Source: Wuchereria bancrofti
Taxonomy: Eukaryota; Nematoda; Chromadorea; Rhabditida; Onchocercidae
Reading direction: 5' to 3'
DNA: 64,000 nt
NCBI GenBank assembly: GCA_005281725.1
Contig: SSBO01000012.1
Span: 6,575,177-6,639,176, forward strand
Of this stretch, positions 1 through 12,155 are shown in pieces (the stretch's first letter is position 1; each line of letters begins with the position of its first letter). The notes below the pieces were generated by a model. The model ran no database searches. It saw nothing but the letters and a program-made list of their open reading frames with translations, and had not been told where the DNA came from. The translations under genes and the position numbers were made by a program.

Positions 1-464
1 GCGAAGTCATTTGAATCCCTGTAAATATACTTACTACAAACATTTTTCTTAACATATACCATCGTTTACTCTCCAATAACTTCATTTTATTCCATGAAGA
101 TCTACGTGAGCATTAACACAACAGCTAAATAAATATGTGAAAGACATGACATGGGTACAAAAACTTAAATTTTACAGAATTAACGAAGGAGTGAATGTTA
201 CTAAATCCAGTTTGACTTCATAGGTCAGAATCACCGAGGCATAGTTTGTAACTCACGAGCAAGTGATTTTCAATGAAATGAAATAGTCAAAAATATTTGA
301 CTGGAACAATCTATAACATACAATTTCACTAAATGAGACCTGCAATATAGCGAACATTGGTGTGGTAAAACACCAAAGGACCAGAGAGCAGGACCAAGTA
401 ACATCAACCAGCCGTGCGAGGGTAAGAATTACGCATATTTTACATATCGCACCTAGAATTGAGT
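1..464. other. 3' flank of the MFSD4B-like gene, no gene seen
   Basis: This lies beyond the predicted stop codon of the minus-strand transporter. It is AT-rich with only short open frames, none with family resemblance or a consistent splice pattern. It probably holds the 3' UTR and intergenic DNA. I see no RNA gene or repeat. Confidence 0.4.
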
Positions 465-3400
465 TCACTTAGTGAAATCATCGGCAAAAGAATCACTATC
501 CACAGAAACATCAAATTTGCCACCACTTTTGTCCACCAAGATTATATATTTGTCTTTTCGCAATTTAGTCTGTTCATGTCTTCTGACGCCGACTTCCGGA
601 CTTCGACCACTTGAGAACTGCTTAATAGCACTGAGACGTATCATGACGTGGTACGTACAGTTATGATCAGTAAAATGTAAGCTAAGAAAAATGAAATACA
701 AACAACTGCAAAAAGCACTACTGATGTAGAACAAATATGAACAAAGAAAGCAATAATACAAGGAAGAATTAGACGTCCCAGAGCTATCCCAACAGCATAC
801 AATAGGTTTAATGACAATCGGTTTGATAGGTCCTGTTTATCTAGCCAACAAAACAGGAAAGGCAACGACGATCCCAAAGATAAGCTTGTAATCGTTTAAG
901 AACATATTATGAGTTGGCTTCCAATTTTTGATGATAAAAAAAATAAGATTCAGTCAACATAGAAGTTTCGGAACGGAACTAACCTAAAATAAACACTGTG
1001 CAAAATATAGTGGGAAGTGAACGCGCACCTACAGCAATATAATCAACAATAGTTGCAACGAAAAGTACGAAATTTGATAAGTGACTAATGTTAATGAATC
1101 CAGTCCTGAATATATTTTAAGTTAGCCATCAGAGACACAATAGAAATTTTATAAAATTAAAAAATTGACTGAAGACATTACACTAACCTGGAGCTAGGCA
1201 ATATATAATATTTCATCAAAATGTGAGTCTTAAAACTAACGCAAGTATGGACAGCACTCTCGCTGCAACGATGCCAAACCAGAAAATGGATGTAAGGAAA
1301 AGCCCATCTCGTTGAGAAAGACTTAGTTCCGATCTGAATAAAGCATAGAAAGTCAGCCTTCTCCAACAGCGAACTCGATATCATCCATCAACAAAAAAAA
1401 CAAGATTGAACACGCACGCCATGAGACTGTCTTTTCTTCCAATCCGTAAATGAATTTGGAGTTACCTGGAGCTAGGGAATATATAAATGTTGCATATAAA
1501 ATAGAGTTTCAAAGTTATAAACAGAAGATGCAATTTCCTTTTGGATATTGTTCTGCATGGATGTATGACAATTTCAAGCCTTGCAAAGAGAAGAGCAAAG
1601 AAACACGGCACCAAAACGGCACCACATAAGACAAAACTGAGAGGACACTGCAGACAATCACTTTCTTCCTCTCTCCTCTTTTAGCATACAATTCAGTTAA
1701 GCACATGTTTTTTAATAAATCTATAAAAAGTTGTTATAAAGCAAGATTTCAGTTTAATATTCCTAACTCATGCTAATTACAGCTACTAGACTCGGTGAAC
1801 AAAATAAAACTCATGATAAACACCAGTAAAAGCCATTATAAAACTTGCAGAAGGCTAACATAACCTCTACGATCCGCAAACGGAATACCGTGATATAACT
1901 GCCATTACACAGTGTTGCAACAAAACAAATAACACAGGCCCAAAAATGTCGCTACTGCATAAACGATATGAAAATTTTGAAATAGACCAAATTGAAAAAA
2001 AACAAAACATAAAGGATTTTCTCCAATAAATATGAAATGAAAGCTAACAAAAACGAGTTTACTTTCTGTTCTAAGTCTTCATTATCCAGGGATTGCTGCG
2101 TATTATGGTACCATTATTCCAGTTCAGCTCCAAAAATGAGTACGATACACAATTAAAAATGAAATTAGCAGTAACGTTGTTCCATTCTGTCAATGAATGA
2201 GATGGAGAGGAACTAATGGCTGTCATTTCGGTTTGAACCATACTTCTTACAGTTCCTTTGCTACTTTTTTCCACATGAGGAAATGTTGAACAAGCAGGAC
2301 TTGAATTAAAATGCGTAAAATTGTTTTGATTTTCTGCATATTCTCCAACACTGAAATGTCTAAACACTGGTTTCATTTACAGTTTATTGCACCATAACAA
2401 GCTGTGAAGTGCGCTCTACGTTTGCAGCATTATAATGCACTGTCACTAACAGGAAATAAATCTTTTGTTGTGATTCAATTATTACATCTCCACTGGTGAA
2501 ATTAATTTCTCGTTTCGGAAAAAATCTTAATAAACGAAATTTGGCAAAACACTGCTTTAATTCTTTACAAAACCAGCTGCAAATCCTAATGAGAAATTTG
2601 GTTTTAGCAACAAACTTACCAGCTACCATGTGAAGAAACGTCTGTGACCAAAGTATATTTTCTTGAGTTTTAGGTTCCGCAATTGATTCAATCCCAACAT
2701 GGTCAGGTCTTAAATAAATACGACTAGAAACTAGAAAAAAAAACTAGGGAACCATGAATTAAGGCACAATAAATTCATAAACAAACATCACCTAATTATA
2801 TAGAATCCGTTCACCCCTTGCCCCTTTTCAAGCAAATTTAGGAAGAAATGAATCAACACCTTCTGAAATTTCCATGAAAAAATATGAATTTCGGAACTAC
2901 CTAATCCCATCTTTTGAATGAGGGAATAGTCTCTAGAAAAATCATCCCGTGCAATTTTTACGTTCGACTATGTAATTAAACATATAAAAAAATCCTCATT
3001 AAAAAAGATTGCCTCGAAGATTTCGAAGCAGTCGATTCCTTCACAGCACTGGATTTGACGAATATATCATCACCAGAATGTATTGGTAATAAATTCATTT
3101 CCCGCTTTATAAGTAAACGGTTGAACACATTACAGTCATTTGAAAGTTGAAATGTGAATACGAGATAGCAGCACCAGAAAGGACGGAAGTACTTAGCAGT
3201 GACATTAGAAATATTCCAGCTGCAAAGAATGCATGCACAGCAAATACTCTTCGTGTTCCAAAATCACTTCCACATAAAATTATCAGGCCACCTGGAAGAG
3301 TCAGTGAAAATGCACCATAAAAGTTTTCAATCATAAGGTTTAATTTTCAAACTGTGCTAGTGTCACTTATAGCGTATGATTCGATATTACTTGCAAAATG

Positions 3401-4131
3401 AAAACAGTGCAGCACACACCTCTAAATATCGTGCCATGGAAATACCCCGATATGAGCGAATAGATGTAAGCAATCAATACAGTTTTAGAAAATCCTAATA
3501 AAGCCGTAATTATGACTGTTCCAAATAAGGAAAACAGTAACAATAGTACTGGGTTCATCCATGTAAATAATCGACTCACTAAAATGATCGGAAAACACTT
3601 CCTATGTTAAGAAGCAAAAAAAAAGTTCTGCAAACAAAGCAGCAAATGTTTGTTTAGAAAATAGCAAAAATATGGAACCACTAAATCTCAAGGGGAAAAA
3701 AGTTACCGGTGGAGCATCCTACGAGGAATCCAAAAGCTGCAACACACAAACCAAAAACAACAAACAAAGAACTGCTGGCATGCATATTGGCAACCATATT
3801 CGGCACTGTGGTGCCCTGGACAGAAATTGAACTACCCTGCAAAGTACGCGGCAGATATCATCGAAATACTGATACTACAGAAACAATAAGCTTGTCGATT
3901 ACTTGCAAAGAAACGCAACTGGAAAATGAAATTTATAATCCCAAATAAGCTTGTCTAAAAACACTAATTCTTCAAACTGCATGATTCGCTACAAGCGTTA
4001 GCCTTTATCCTCCGTGCTTTATGTCATATCTCCAAAAGGCAAATTACCAGTGCGATGAACGAAAGAGCTAGGAATAAATTCTGGCAGGTTATTTCAGTAC
4101 TTCTCTCGATAATCGTTCGTTGCTGTTGCAT
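465..4131 (-). CDS. MFS transporter, MFSD4B/NaGLT1-like (multi-exon)
   Basis: Predicted multi-pass plasma-membrane transporter of the major facilitator superfamily, resembling MFSD4B (sodium-dependent glucose transporter 1); substrate unproven. Exons resolved in transcription order: 4149-4048 (ATG at 4131), an exon from the acceptor before GSSISVQGTT (about 3861) to 3717, an exon from the TTTTAG acceptor near 3575 to 3421, 3291 to about 3134, 1647-1466, 1333-1241, 1084-984, about 877-659, and 620-465 (stop TGA). Phases agree at most of these joins. Family-like signals: ALSFIALG then TTVPNMVANM at TM1, LCGSDFGTRRVFAVHAFFAAG, and SLSQRDGLFLTSIFWFG near TM8. The last TM exon (VLFAVVCISFFLAYILLIIT) is followed by a charged cytoplasmic tail ending DDFTK. 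The central loop between about 3100 and 2060 has open frames with N-glycosylation sequons, but its exon joins and the 984-to-877 join are unresolved. The last intron would be only 38 bases; without splicing the protein stops at 641. The family call is by recall and fairly likely; the exact substrate is unknown. Confidence 0.62.
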
Positions 4132-4341
4132 ATTCCCAAGTAGTCTTTGCTGTAACGAAAAAGTTAACGTTTCTTTCCAGAAGTCTTAGCGTACTCTATT
4201 TTCTGATTAATCTATAAGATCTGAGTCTCAAAATGTATAAAATGGTTGTAGTTGCGATCTGCAAAACACTTTAAATTGTTCCGTGTCAGTTCTATATAAC
4301 TGGTACGTAAATCTTTTTTCTTTCACAGGAAAAGCATACCT
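4132..4341 (-). promoter_or_regulatory. Possible intercistronic region with trans-splice acceptor
   Basis: About 210 bases separate the stop codon of the upstream membrane-protein gene from the ATG of the transporter on the same strand. On the minus strand a pyrimidine-rich acceptor ending TTACAG lies at 4152-4150, 19 bases before the ATG at 4131. This spacing fits a nematode operon in which the downstream gene receives a spliced leader. The upstream exon's phase cannot be joined in frame to this exon, so a cis-intron in one gene is unlikely. Trans-splicing itself is inference. Confidence 0.4.
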
Positions 4342-5186
4342 TTACATAAACAACATCTGAATCATTTTCTCATCTGTAGATGTGTCACTTTCATCATTTA
4401 AATTCCGAAAAACAAGTCCTACTGATGTTCTCTTATTTCTCAAACGTTTATGACTTTCCCGACTGGATATTAGCATTGAAAAAAGTAAATTACAATAAAA
4501 CGTAACAAAAAATACAACAAAGAGAAGCACATTATAATTTTCTGCGTTATTCATATTTCTACAGCATGCATAACAAAACCCTCTGTACCACTATCCGGAC
4601 TTACAGACCTTTTGAAAATGAAATCAACTTAGAAAATTTAATGCACATGTCATCGTAACACCGATGGAGTGTTTTTAGAAATATGATTTCGATACATCAG
4701 AACGATAATTATACGGAACCAACCTACCGCCCAATCTGGAAAGGATTTCAGCTTCTTCACTGACGAGTAACATCGTAATTAAATATGATCTGCAATAAAG
4801 GATACAATTATATAAGATTACAAAAATCAGCGGAATAATTAAACCATTAAGAAGCCTGACATACGAGATCAAATTGTGAATATATGGGCGAGAATGCTCA
4901 CCAAGATAATCAAAGACTGTTGTTACAGGGTAATTATGTTTTTCAGAATCTGCTTGAACGTAGTTGGAGTTTCGCCATTTCCAGCAGTTAGTGTGACAAT
5001 GGCCACTGCCAAAAAACTTAAAACAAATAATACAAGTAAAACAGTTACTGTCAGTGTTATAATCAAAACAGCGACGTTAATCATAGTAACCGCAATGAAG
5101 AGAGTACCAAGAATTACCAAACAGATGCATCTATCATTGTATAGCGAAGGAATGAATACCCCAGCTCCACTGCCACGTATCTCCAT
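4342..5186 (-). CDS. Orphan small multi-pass membrane protein, about 170 aa
   Basis: Three exons read cleanly in phase: 5203-4927 (ATG chosen at 5186), 4855-4724 and 4462-4342 (stop TAA). The acceptor ATTTTCAG lies 17 bases before the chosen ATG (start MEIRGSGAG), which suits spliced-leader addition; an in-frame ATG at 5216 lies upstream of that acceptor and is less likely. Residues about 20-68 form a near-continuous hydrophobic stretch, enough for two membrane spans. A second hydrophobic block around LLLNGLIIPLIFVILYNCILY and the following SYLITMLLV gives one or two more. The C-terminal 50 residues are charged and cytosolic-looking (SRESHKRLRNKR, then NDESDTSTDEK). I do not recognise the family. 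It sits directly upstream of the transporter and could be co-transcribed with it. Codon use and composition match its neighbours. The stop could instead be bypassed by the donor GTAAAG overlapping it, but no in-frame continuation was found. Confidence 0.55.
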
Positions 5187-5660
5187 GAAATACCGTCCCT
5201 TCACTGAAAATGTCATAAATGAAGATATCAGCTAGAAACCTATTGAAAACGACATGAGTAACTAATAGGAATATTTTCGGAATGATTCCATTACACATAC
5301 CCCCGTGGTCAACACTCCATTACCCAACTTCACAAGATAAACTCAGGAAAAATCGCTGTATCAATATAATCCGTCCTATAAACCTAAACCACGTGATAAT
5401 ACAGCGTGAAACGTCCCTCTCTCCTCTCTCCCCTGCCTAACAACCACAGTCAGCGTTTAAAATTCATGTGTTCGTTATAAAAGTTGGCGAAGAGCCAGGA
5501 GTTATCTCTGATTGTTATAAGAGTGAATGTGGGTGGGCAGGGGGTTATTGATCGGCGAGTGTAATATGCAACGGGAAGAGAAGCGACGGGCAGTTGTCTG
5601 TTGAAGATTACACAGCGACGTTATGTTTATTGGCGTCCGGCCTAAGCGATCGATCTGTCT

Positions 5661-5741
5661 ATGTGTGTCTGTGTGCGTCTGTGCTTACGTATGTGCATGT
5701 GTGTATGCGTGTGTGCGTATGTGTGTCTGTGTGTGTGTATA
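5661..5741. repeat. TG-rich microsatellite
   Basis: Imperfect (TG)n tract with TC, GC and TA interruptions. It creates two long apparent open frames rich in Cys and Val, which are artefacts of the repeat. Confidence 0.8.
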
Positions 5742-6152
5742 TAGCAGTAACGGTCCCCGCTTTATCATATCGTATCGAGCAACACTTTCCTTGAATCATT
5801 GTTGAGGTGTGTATATGGGGCATACTTTGACCTCCCCGCTTCTTTTCTGAGATATCTAGAAAGATATTTTATTGACGGGGTATGACTCGTTGCAGATAAG
5901 CGGACAAGGGTCTTGATGAGTAGCTAAACTTGTAATTGGGCTTCATGTGCTGGATAAATACAGCTTCACATGCAGGACATTCGATGACATTGCCATCGCG
6001 GATATTTCTTTTTGCAAATTCGCATTTTTAGTGTTTTCATCGTTCATCCCGAGATCATAGATTGTATAAATGTAGATGTATTCATGAGGTAATTAATGGT
6101 TGGAGAAGGCATGCATTACACATAAAAAGCCAATAAAGGATTGTGTTGTCAA

Positions 6153-6452
6153 TACAGCTTTGTTGCTGCCACCTTCAAGGGACATCCTTATAAATCAGCA
6201 TAAAAAACGAAACGTTTATCAAGTACAGCCTGCAGGTAAATGTATACTATTCACCATCTATGTATATCTTCGGGAAACGGAAATACCGCTTTTTTGTACA
6301 TAATACACATGCGGCTGATTACTGGACTTGGCATCGCTTAATTGTTACTCATGTGGGTCTGTGAATGAAAGCCTATAAAATTCCTTATGTATCCTCCCAA
6401 GCTAAATGCCACATATATATAGCTTTGTTGCTGTCAGCTTCAAGGGACATTT
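6153..6452 (+). repeat. Pair of imperfect 32-base direct repeats
   Basis: The segment starting CAGCTTTGTTGCTGCC near 6154 recurs near 6420 as TAGCTTTGTTGCTGTC, each followed by a CTTCAAGGGACAT block. The copies are about 265 bases apart. No coding function is apparent; it may be part of an old repeat. Confidence 0.55.
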
Positions 6453-8276
6453 TTCTGTATATATATATGGAAAGAACTACGTAAAAGCCATATATTAGGT
6501 ATAGGTTGAGTGTCCATTACATTCACCTTGCGTGAGATTTTTTTTTTGGTTCCACCTTTGCACCACTAATAAGATCTTTTTTCCCGTTGTCTTGGCTGCT
6601 TCGTCGTCTTTATACATTTGGATTTTCAGTGGGGATCACCATAGGGATACGAAAGCAAGCAAAGTCCTTTCTACTAATTTTCACGGGAGATCCTATCGGT
6701 TATTGAAATGCACTGTTGTCTTTCTTCTTCAAGTTGACTGTTCACAAACTATGAAACCTCGACTTTATTTGATAACAAAGGACATACTAGTTCCAGTAAT
6801 TGGAATGATTGGTTATACCTATACATGAGGAAGTAATAGATAAGGCATTTAGTCACTTGATACTCTGAATATGTATTATTTCTGGGATCCACAAGCAAAT
6901 TTCGGTTCATGATTGGGCTGGATTATGCCTCCCATGGCTCGCTGATGTTAGCGCCGTTTCACATGTAGATAAAAAGAAGCGAAAGAGATGGGCAGGTGGG
7001 CGGAGGAGAATGCAGGATTTGAAGAGGTGAGTTCTTAGTAGTGCTGCGAGTGCAGTTAAAATGTGTCACGCGCGTGTGCTGCAACAGCAATTGTGTTATG
7101 TGTTGGTACGACGATAGGCAAGACAGGATGGGCGTATAAAAAGTTTACCACTCGTACACCACGGTTTTCCCACTGCAAGTATGTTTGTGTATGTGTGGTC
7201 TCATCTCTTTGTGTGAGTCGCGTATGCATGTGTGCAAGTCGCATCGCAGAAGCGGTCTATTAGAATAACTTTTATACTTATTAGTTCACTACGCTTCTAT
7301 CGCAAATTGGAAGCATCAGCGACTGAAGGCACCTGTGTCTTAACTTCAACAACAGTCCCTTTCAACAAATTTTCATAAAAACTGACATTGCTTGAATGAC
7401 TTTCCAACAATTTATAAAATCGATTTTATGCAGAAGAGACCGACATCACTCTTTTATGGTAGTTTTGAAATCAAAAATATTCTCGACTATCGAAAGGCAT
7501 GTTTTTTCCCCTAGTTTGGTTACTGCTGCCAACTTATTTCACCAAATCATTGGGAATTTGCCTTTTCAAAACATTACCCAAAAAGCGGAAATTAGGAAAA
7601 GTAAAACAAAGACGAGCAGGAATGAAAAGAAAGTGGAAGACGGAAAATAATAGAGACGTATGAAAAGCGAACTACAACTTTCCTATCGTCCCACTTTAAG
7701 CTTTTAAAGAAACGTGCTCAGGCTAATCTTGTTTTAACTGTATTGAAAAAGTAATTTGAATGGAACACGGAGACAAGTTCCAGAAGTCTGAAGGGATATG
7801 GGATGTTGGTTCTGACCTCCATGAGCAAGATCGCCGACAACAGTTTAATGATAGGCATAACGAATGGAAGCAATGTCATTACGTGGATTAATATCTGGAG
7901 GCAGGCACCTTTCTCATGGGAAGCGTATAGCAACGAAACCTTGGCATCTGTAAGGTCATAAAACTGGATTTGCAATTAAGTTTTGGCTTGATATTGTTCT
8001 GTAGTGGCGAATTCCATAAGTGACATAAATTCCCCCTGGAATTTCCAGAACAAATAGAGGAATCACTGTTACATATTCAAGAACTGGCAACCACTCGTGG
8101 AAGGTGGGGGAAGGAAAGGGACGCGATTGGAAGATGAACATGGAATGTGTTCGAATGGTCATTCCCCGCCGGCGTGACCAGTATGTCTTACCGTTCGTAC
8201 TGTTTGCCACCATCCATCCAGCGGCGGACAAATTCCCCATATATCTTATCATAATCTGTCCGTTGTCATTTCAAGT

Positions 8277-8386
8277 ACACACGCACACATGTACACACAT
8301 ATATAGGCATGTACATAGCACATGAACGCATGTATAATATATATATATATACATACATACACACACATAGACATAGACACACATGT
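8277..8386. repeat. CA/TA microsatellite
   Basis: Mixed (CA)n, (TA)n and ACAT/ATAC units with a pure TA core near 8339-8351. Open frames starting inside it (for example at 8322) are repeat-driven and not accepted as genes. Confidence 0.8.
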
Positions 8387-11300
8387 GAGAGTGTTAACCG
8401 AATTGGCTAATAATACGGATGTTGGAATGATTCGAGAACGAATAATACCAGCACCAGAGCAGAATGGGTTAGTTTGCCAGACAACGAGGGAAATGATGGA
8501 CGATATGTGGTGTGAGGATGTAGGACGGGAGGAAATCGATCAATCCTGCAAAATTGTGGAAGATGGAGATAGCGTTTATAGGTGAGAGCCGAGGTACTCT
8601 AGCAGTAAGTGGCGGGAGAGAGGAGATGGAGATCAGGAGGATGCAGAGAGTAATATAGTCCTAATAGATTGTATAAGGCGGAGAGGGGGGAAGGGAAGAG
8701 TGGCAGAATGTTATGTTGGGTGCCGGTGTGCCATTGCCGTGCTGACGATGCGACGCTATAAAGACCGCAGCCTGGATGTGTGTACGTTGGAGGTTGAAGT
8801 TAATGCAAAAGTTATGCGTTGATTTGTACGTGTGATACTAATGAGAGTCTTTCCTCGGCAAGTAGTACGAACTGGCCACGCAAAAGCCTAATCTCCTTTC
8901 CCTTACTAGCCATCTGTGTTTACAACCGCAGTGTTTATGTTTGCTATGCAGAAAAGAAGATTGCTTTTACAAGTATCAAAATTTCATAGCTGTTCAGGAA
9001 ATTTGGATTGGGGTTATTTATATTTGAAAAATGAGTGTCATCTGCAAGTTGATTTTGTTGCTTTTCATTCGACAGTTGTGCTCTGTACATTTTTGTAACT
9101 TTGACAGGTTGAAAGAGATGCTGTTCCCTTAATCTCCCTAGAGAAGTAAAATTGTAAAGTAATTTACAGGAAGCCGCACTCACCCTACTATTACTTATAT
9201 ACATAGGCACCGCGTCAGTTATGCAGCTGCAGGATGCATATTGTGGGCAGGAGGGCGGAACTTGAACTTGTGGGCGCGGCTTTTGTCGAGACCTATTAAG
9301 TGTTGTAATGTAAGCTTGTCGATCAGAAACACTGTACGCTTTGGGCGTTTGCTGGATATGTAGAGGATGTTAAGAGTGGCAGATGGCAACGTTACAGTTC
9401 TGAGGAATTTGTTATCCCACTGGTAATTATTTCTGCTCTTCATTAAAACATTTGCCAAAGATGAATGTAAAGATACGACGACATGGTCAGTGCAGACAGG
9501 GCTGCTCTTGAATACATCCTTGAACATCACATGTTGAGAAGCACACTACTGATATACTACCGATATATCCGTCAACTCTCTCCTGCAATTTTGTGGGGAG
9601 GATAGCTGGCAAAGGCACTATCAGTTCACTTTTTTGTCGTGCCGCGTCGTATTCCCCCGCTTGACCCTTATTTCTGGGGTTTTAATACACCATTAGCATC
9701 AGCCGTCAAGGTCTTAGTGGTGTCCTCTTCCCACTGCTTGTGCCCATAATTCGAATAGTGATTTGAATAATAGCCTAACCATAAAGTCGTCTTGCATAGT
9801 ACGTATCGCAGTGGTGCGAACGCAGATCGGAAAGTTTTCAAAAGAATTCAAAACACACTTTTAATCACAATTTCTTCCGGAAAAAAGCCAGCGAAGTCCG
9901 TGAACACGGAATGAGTGGTTCCTAGATACCGAAGGTAGCTTATGAAGTGAAATTTAACGTCTCTGCTCACATCTTGATCTAAATTATTGGTGCAGTTTTC
10001 ACGAATACCTCTTCACCAAACCTTCTGGAAGGAAAGGTGCTGGCAACATTTAAGCTTGGGAAATGTCGCTGTGAGGGTGGGAAAGGGACTTTCAGCTGCC
10101 AGGACTTTAGGGCTTATAAAATGGAACTGTTTTAATTGATAATTCAGAGGAAGCAATAAATTCTCCAATTGAAATAAGCGTCCTCTTAATGTTGCGCCAG
10201 TTCATAGCATCGAAAAAAGTGTCGCGAAATTTTTTTTTTGTGAAAATGTTAGTGAATCTGTTAGGACAGGTCGAACAGCTTTCAGCGTGCTATTTACTTA
10301 GGAGCATATTTTTTATAATTTAGTTTTCGTTTCTGGAATCTTACTCCGTTTCCAAAGGTAATCTACGCTCATTTTTGAATTGGTCATTTGAGGGTCGTAA
10401 GGTCATCGTAGGTTATCAGAGCTGATATCACACATTTATGTAAAAATAGAATTCTAATGTTTGCATGAACTGATTGGAAAGACATTCTGTTCGTTCAGCA
10501 ATTAATAAATTGTGGCGAATGTTATTGATTTTAGAACAAAACGGAAAGTGAAAATATCGCAGTACTGTTGAAGTTAATTGATATCATTTTTATTGACACT
10601 TTAGGATTAAGCAGAGCTTTAGCGAACTGGGAGTTAAAAATAGAGATATCCAGAATTTCGTAGAAGATTTGAAGCACTTCACGAACTGGGCTTTGGTGCA
10701 TGAAACATCCACGGTTTGAGGCTTTAGTCGATTTGATTACATGTTTTTCGAAGGATATGCGACTGGTTATGGTTATGGGTATAATTGGAGTTATGATTTC
10801 ATTGTCGTGATACCCTCCTTGTTCACCTTAACTGTTGTGAAAAAAGATTCTGCAACTATAAGTTTCTTGCTTTTCTGCTAATTTAAGGTCTTCATTCTAT
10901 TTCTGACTCACTGCTGTTAACACCTTTGTAAATAGTGGACCTGCAGGCGTGGGAATAGTGTTGGGCATCACCACATGATTTTCTTTTATGGCCAACACCG
11001 CTTCACTTCACGTCGTTGAATAATAAATTGCCACAATTTCACCAAAAGTATGCGTATCCCAGAAAAATTATCGTTATACTTCGCTTCTCAAAACGCTTCT
11101 TTCGTTGTTCTGATGAAATCACGGTTGTTCTGGATTGTTGTGTAGAAATGCTGATTCTGGTCATGTGAATTTTTTGGAAAAAATAACTGCTCCGAATCCT
11201 TTTTTTGAGACAGTAAAGTAAATTTCCTGTGAATCATGCCCACATGTGCTGCGGAAGACCGGTTGTCATTTTGAAAGACTCGAATTAAGGGCAGTTGTAG

Positions 11301-12155
11301 AAAGTAATAGACAGAGCGCTGTTATCGTCAAGAACCTGATAAATCGTTTTTGTATGACGTTTCTTATTTGAACACTTTTTGAAGCCAAATATGTGCTATT
11401 CTCTACTTTTGACGTTATTCTTTGTTCGTAGAATTTGTGGTTATTTGATTGGGGGAAGAGAATGCCAATTTTTGAAAAGGAAAAAGAAACAGCTGTCTGC
11501 TTAATTTAATCAAGCTGAGATAAAATACGTGATGTTTCCTTCCTGAACTGCTTGCTGAACAAATGAGAGTGAAGTGTACATGACATAATCTGGTCATGGG
11601 GCTCAGTAAACTGAACGTAGCTTTTTTTTGTTGTCACTCATCAGTCTCTTGGTCGTTGAGGAAATGGATTTTATTTTGTGCAATAGTTCCTTAATTTTAC
11701 TTGAACTTCTGAGAAATGATTTTAGACATTGTTCTTCCATAACAATGTTTATTCTTACTGTGAGTTTCCACTCCATAATCATGGAGTCAACCATTAGTAC
11801 ATGTGAGTACTTTGGTAATTTCAAGCCATTCTAATGTAAATAGCCACCACTATTGTGGATTGTAAACGAGAGACTCATGGTCATATTTATACAACATAAT
11901 TTTGAAGATATCGTAAATCTTTTGATAACCTCAGAAATTATTTCAGTTGGTCATTTTTCTGGGATGTTAAGTAAGCACAATCCTCAATTTGAAACAGAGG
12001 GATCCGTTAAAATAATTTAATCGAAACCCTAAACGAGGCCATAGTATCCATTTCCACTGCATGTCCTACTCGTTTTCTTATGCGTTTTTGGATGGTGTAT
12101 TTACCATTTGGATTTGACGATTCATTATTTAACAGAAGAAAGTGATGCGTTAACG

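Larger units (their letters stand above)
5217..12135. other. Gene-poor region with microsatellites, less AT-rich by eye
   Basis: About 6.9 kb with no exon chain I can support on either strand. The part from about 5.4 to 9.7 kb looks less AT-rich than the rest and carries TG/CA microsatellites, pyrimidine tracts (near 5404-5437) and small duplications. The open frames here, such as 8322-8585 and 9219-9530, are isolated, have no homology I recognise and partly read through the simple repeats. It probably contains the promoter of the minus-strand pair at its left end and of the zinc-finger gene at its right end. Confidence 0.4.

Noticed and set aside
5594..5805. Overlapping Cys/Val-rich open frames
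   Set aside because: They are translations of the TG microsatellite in two frames, with no splice context.
8322..8585. An 87-residue open frame with a plausible-looking acidic end
   Set aside because: It starts inside the CA/TA microsatellite and has no flanking exons or recognised motif.
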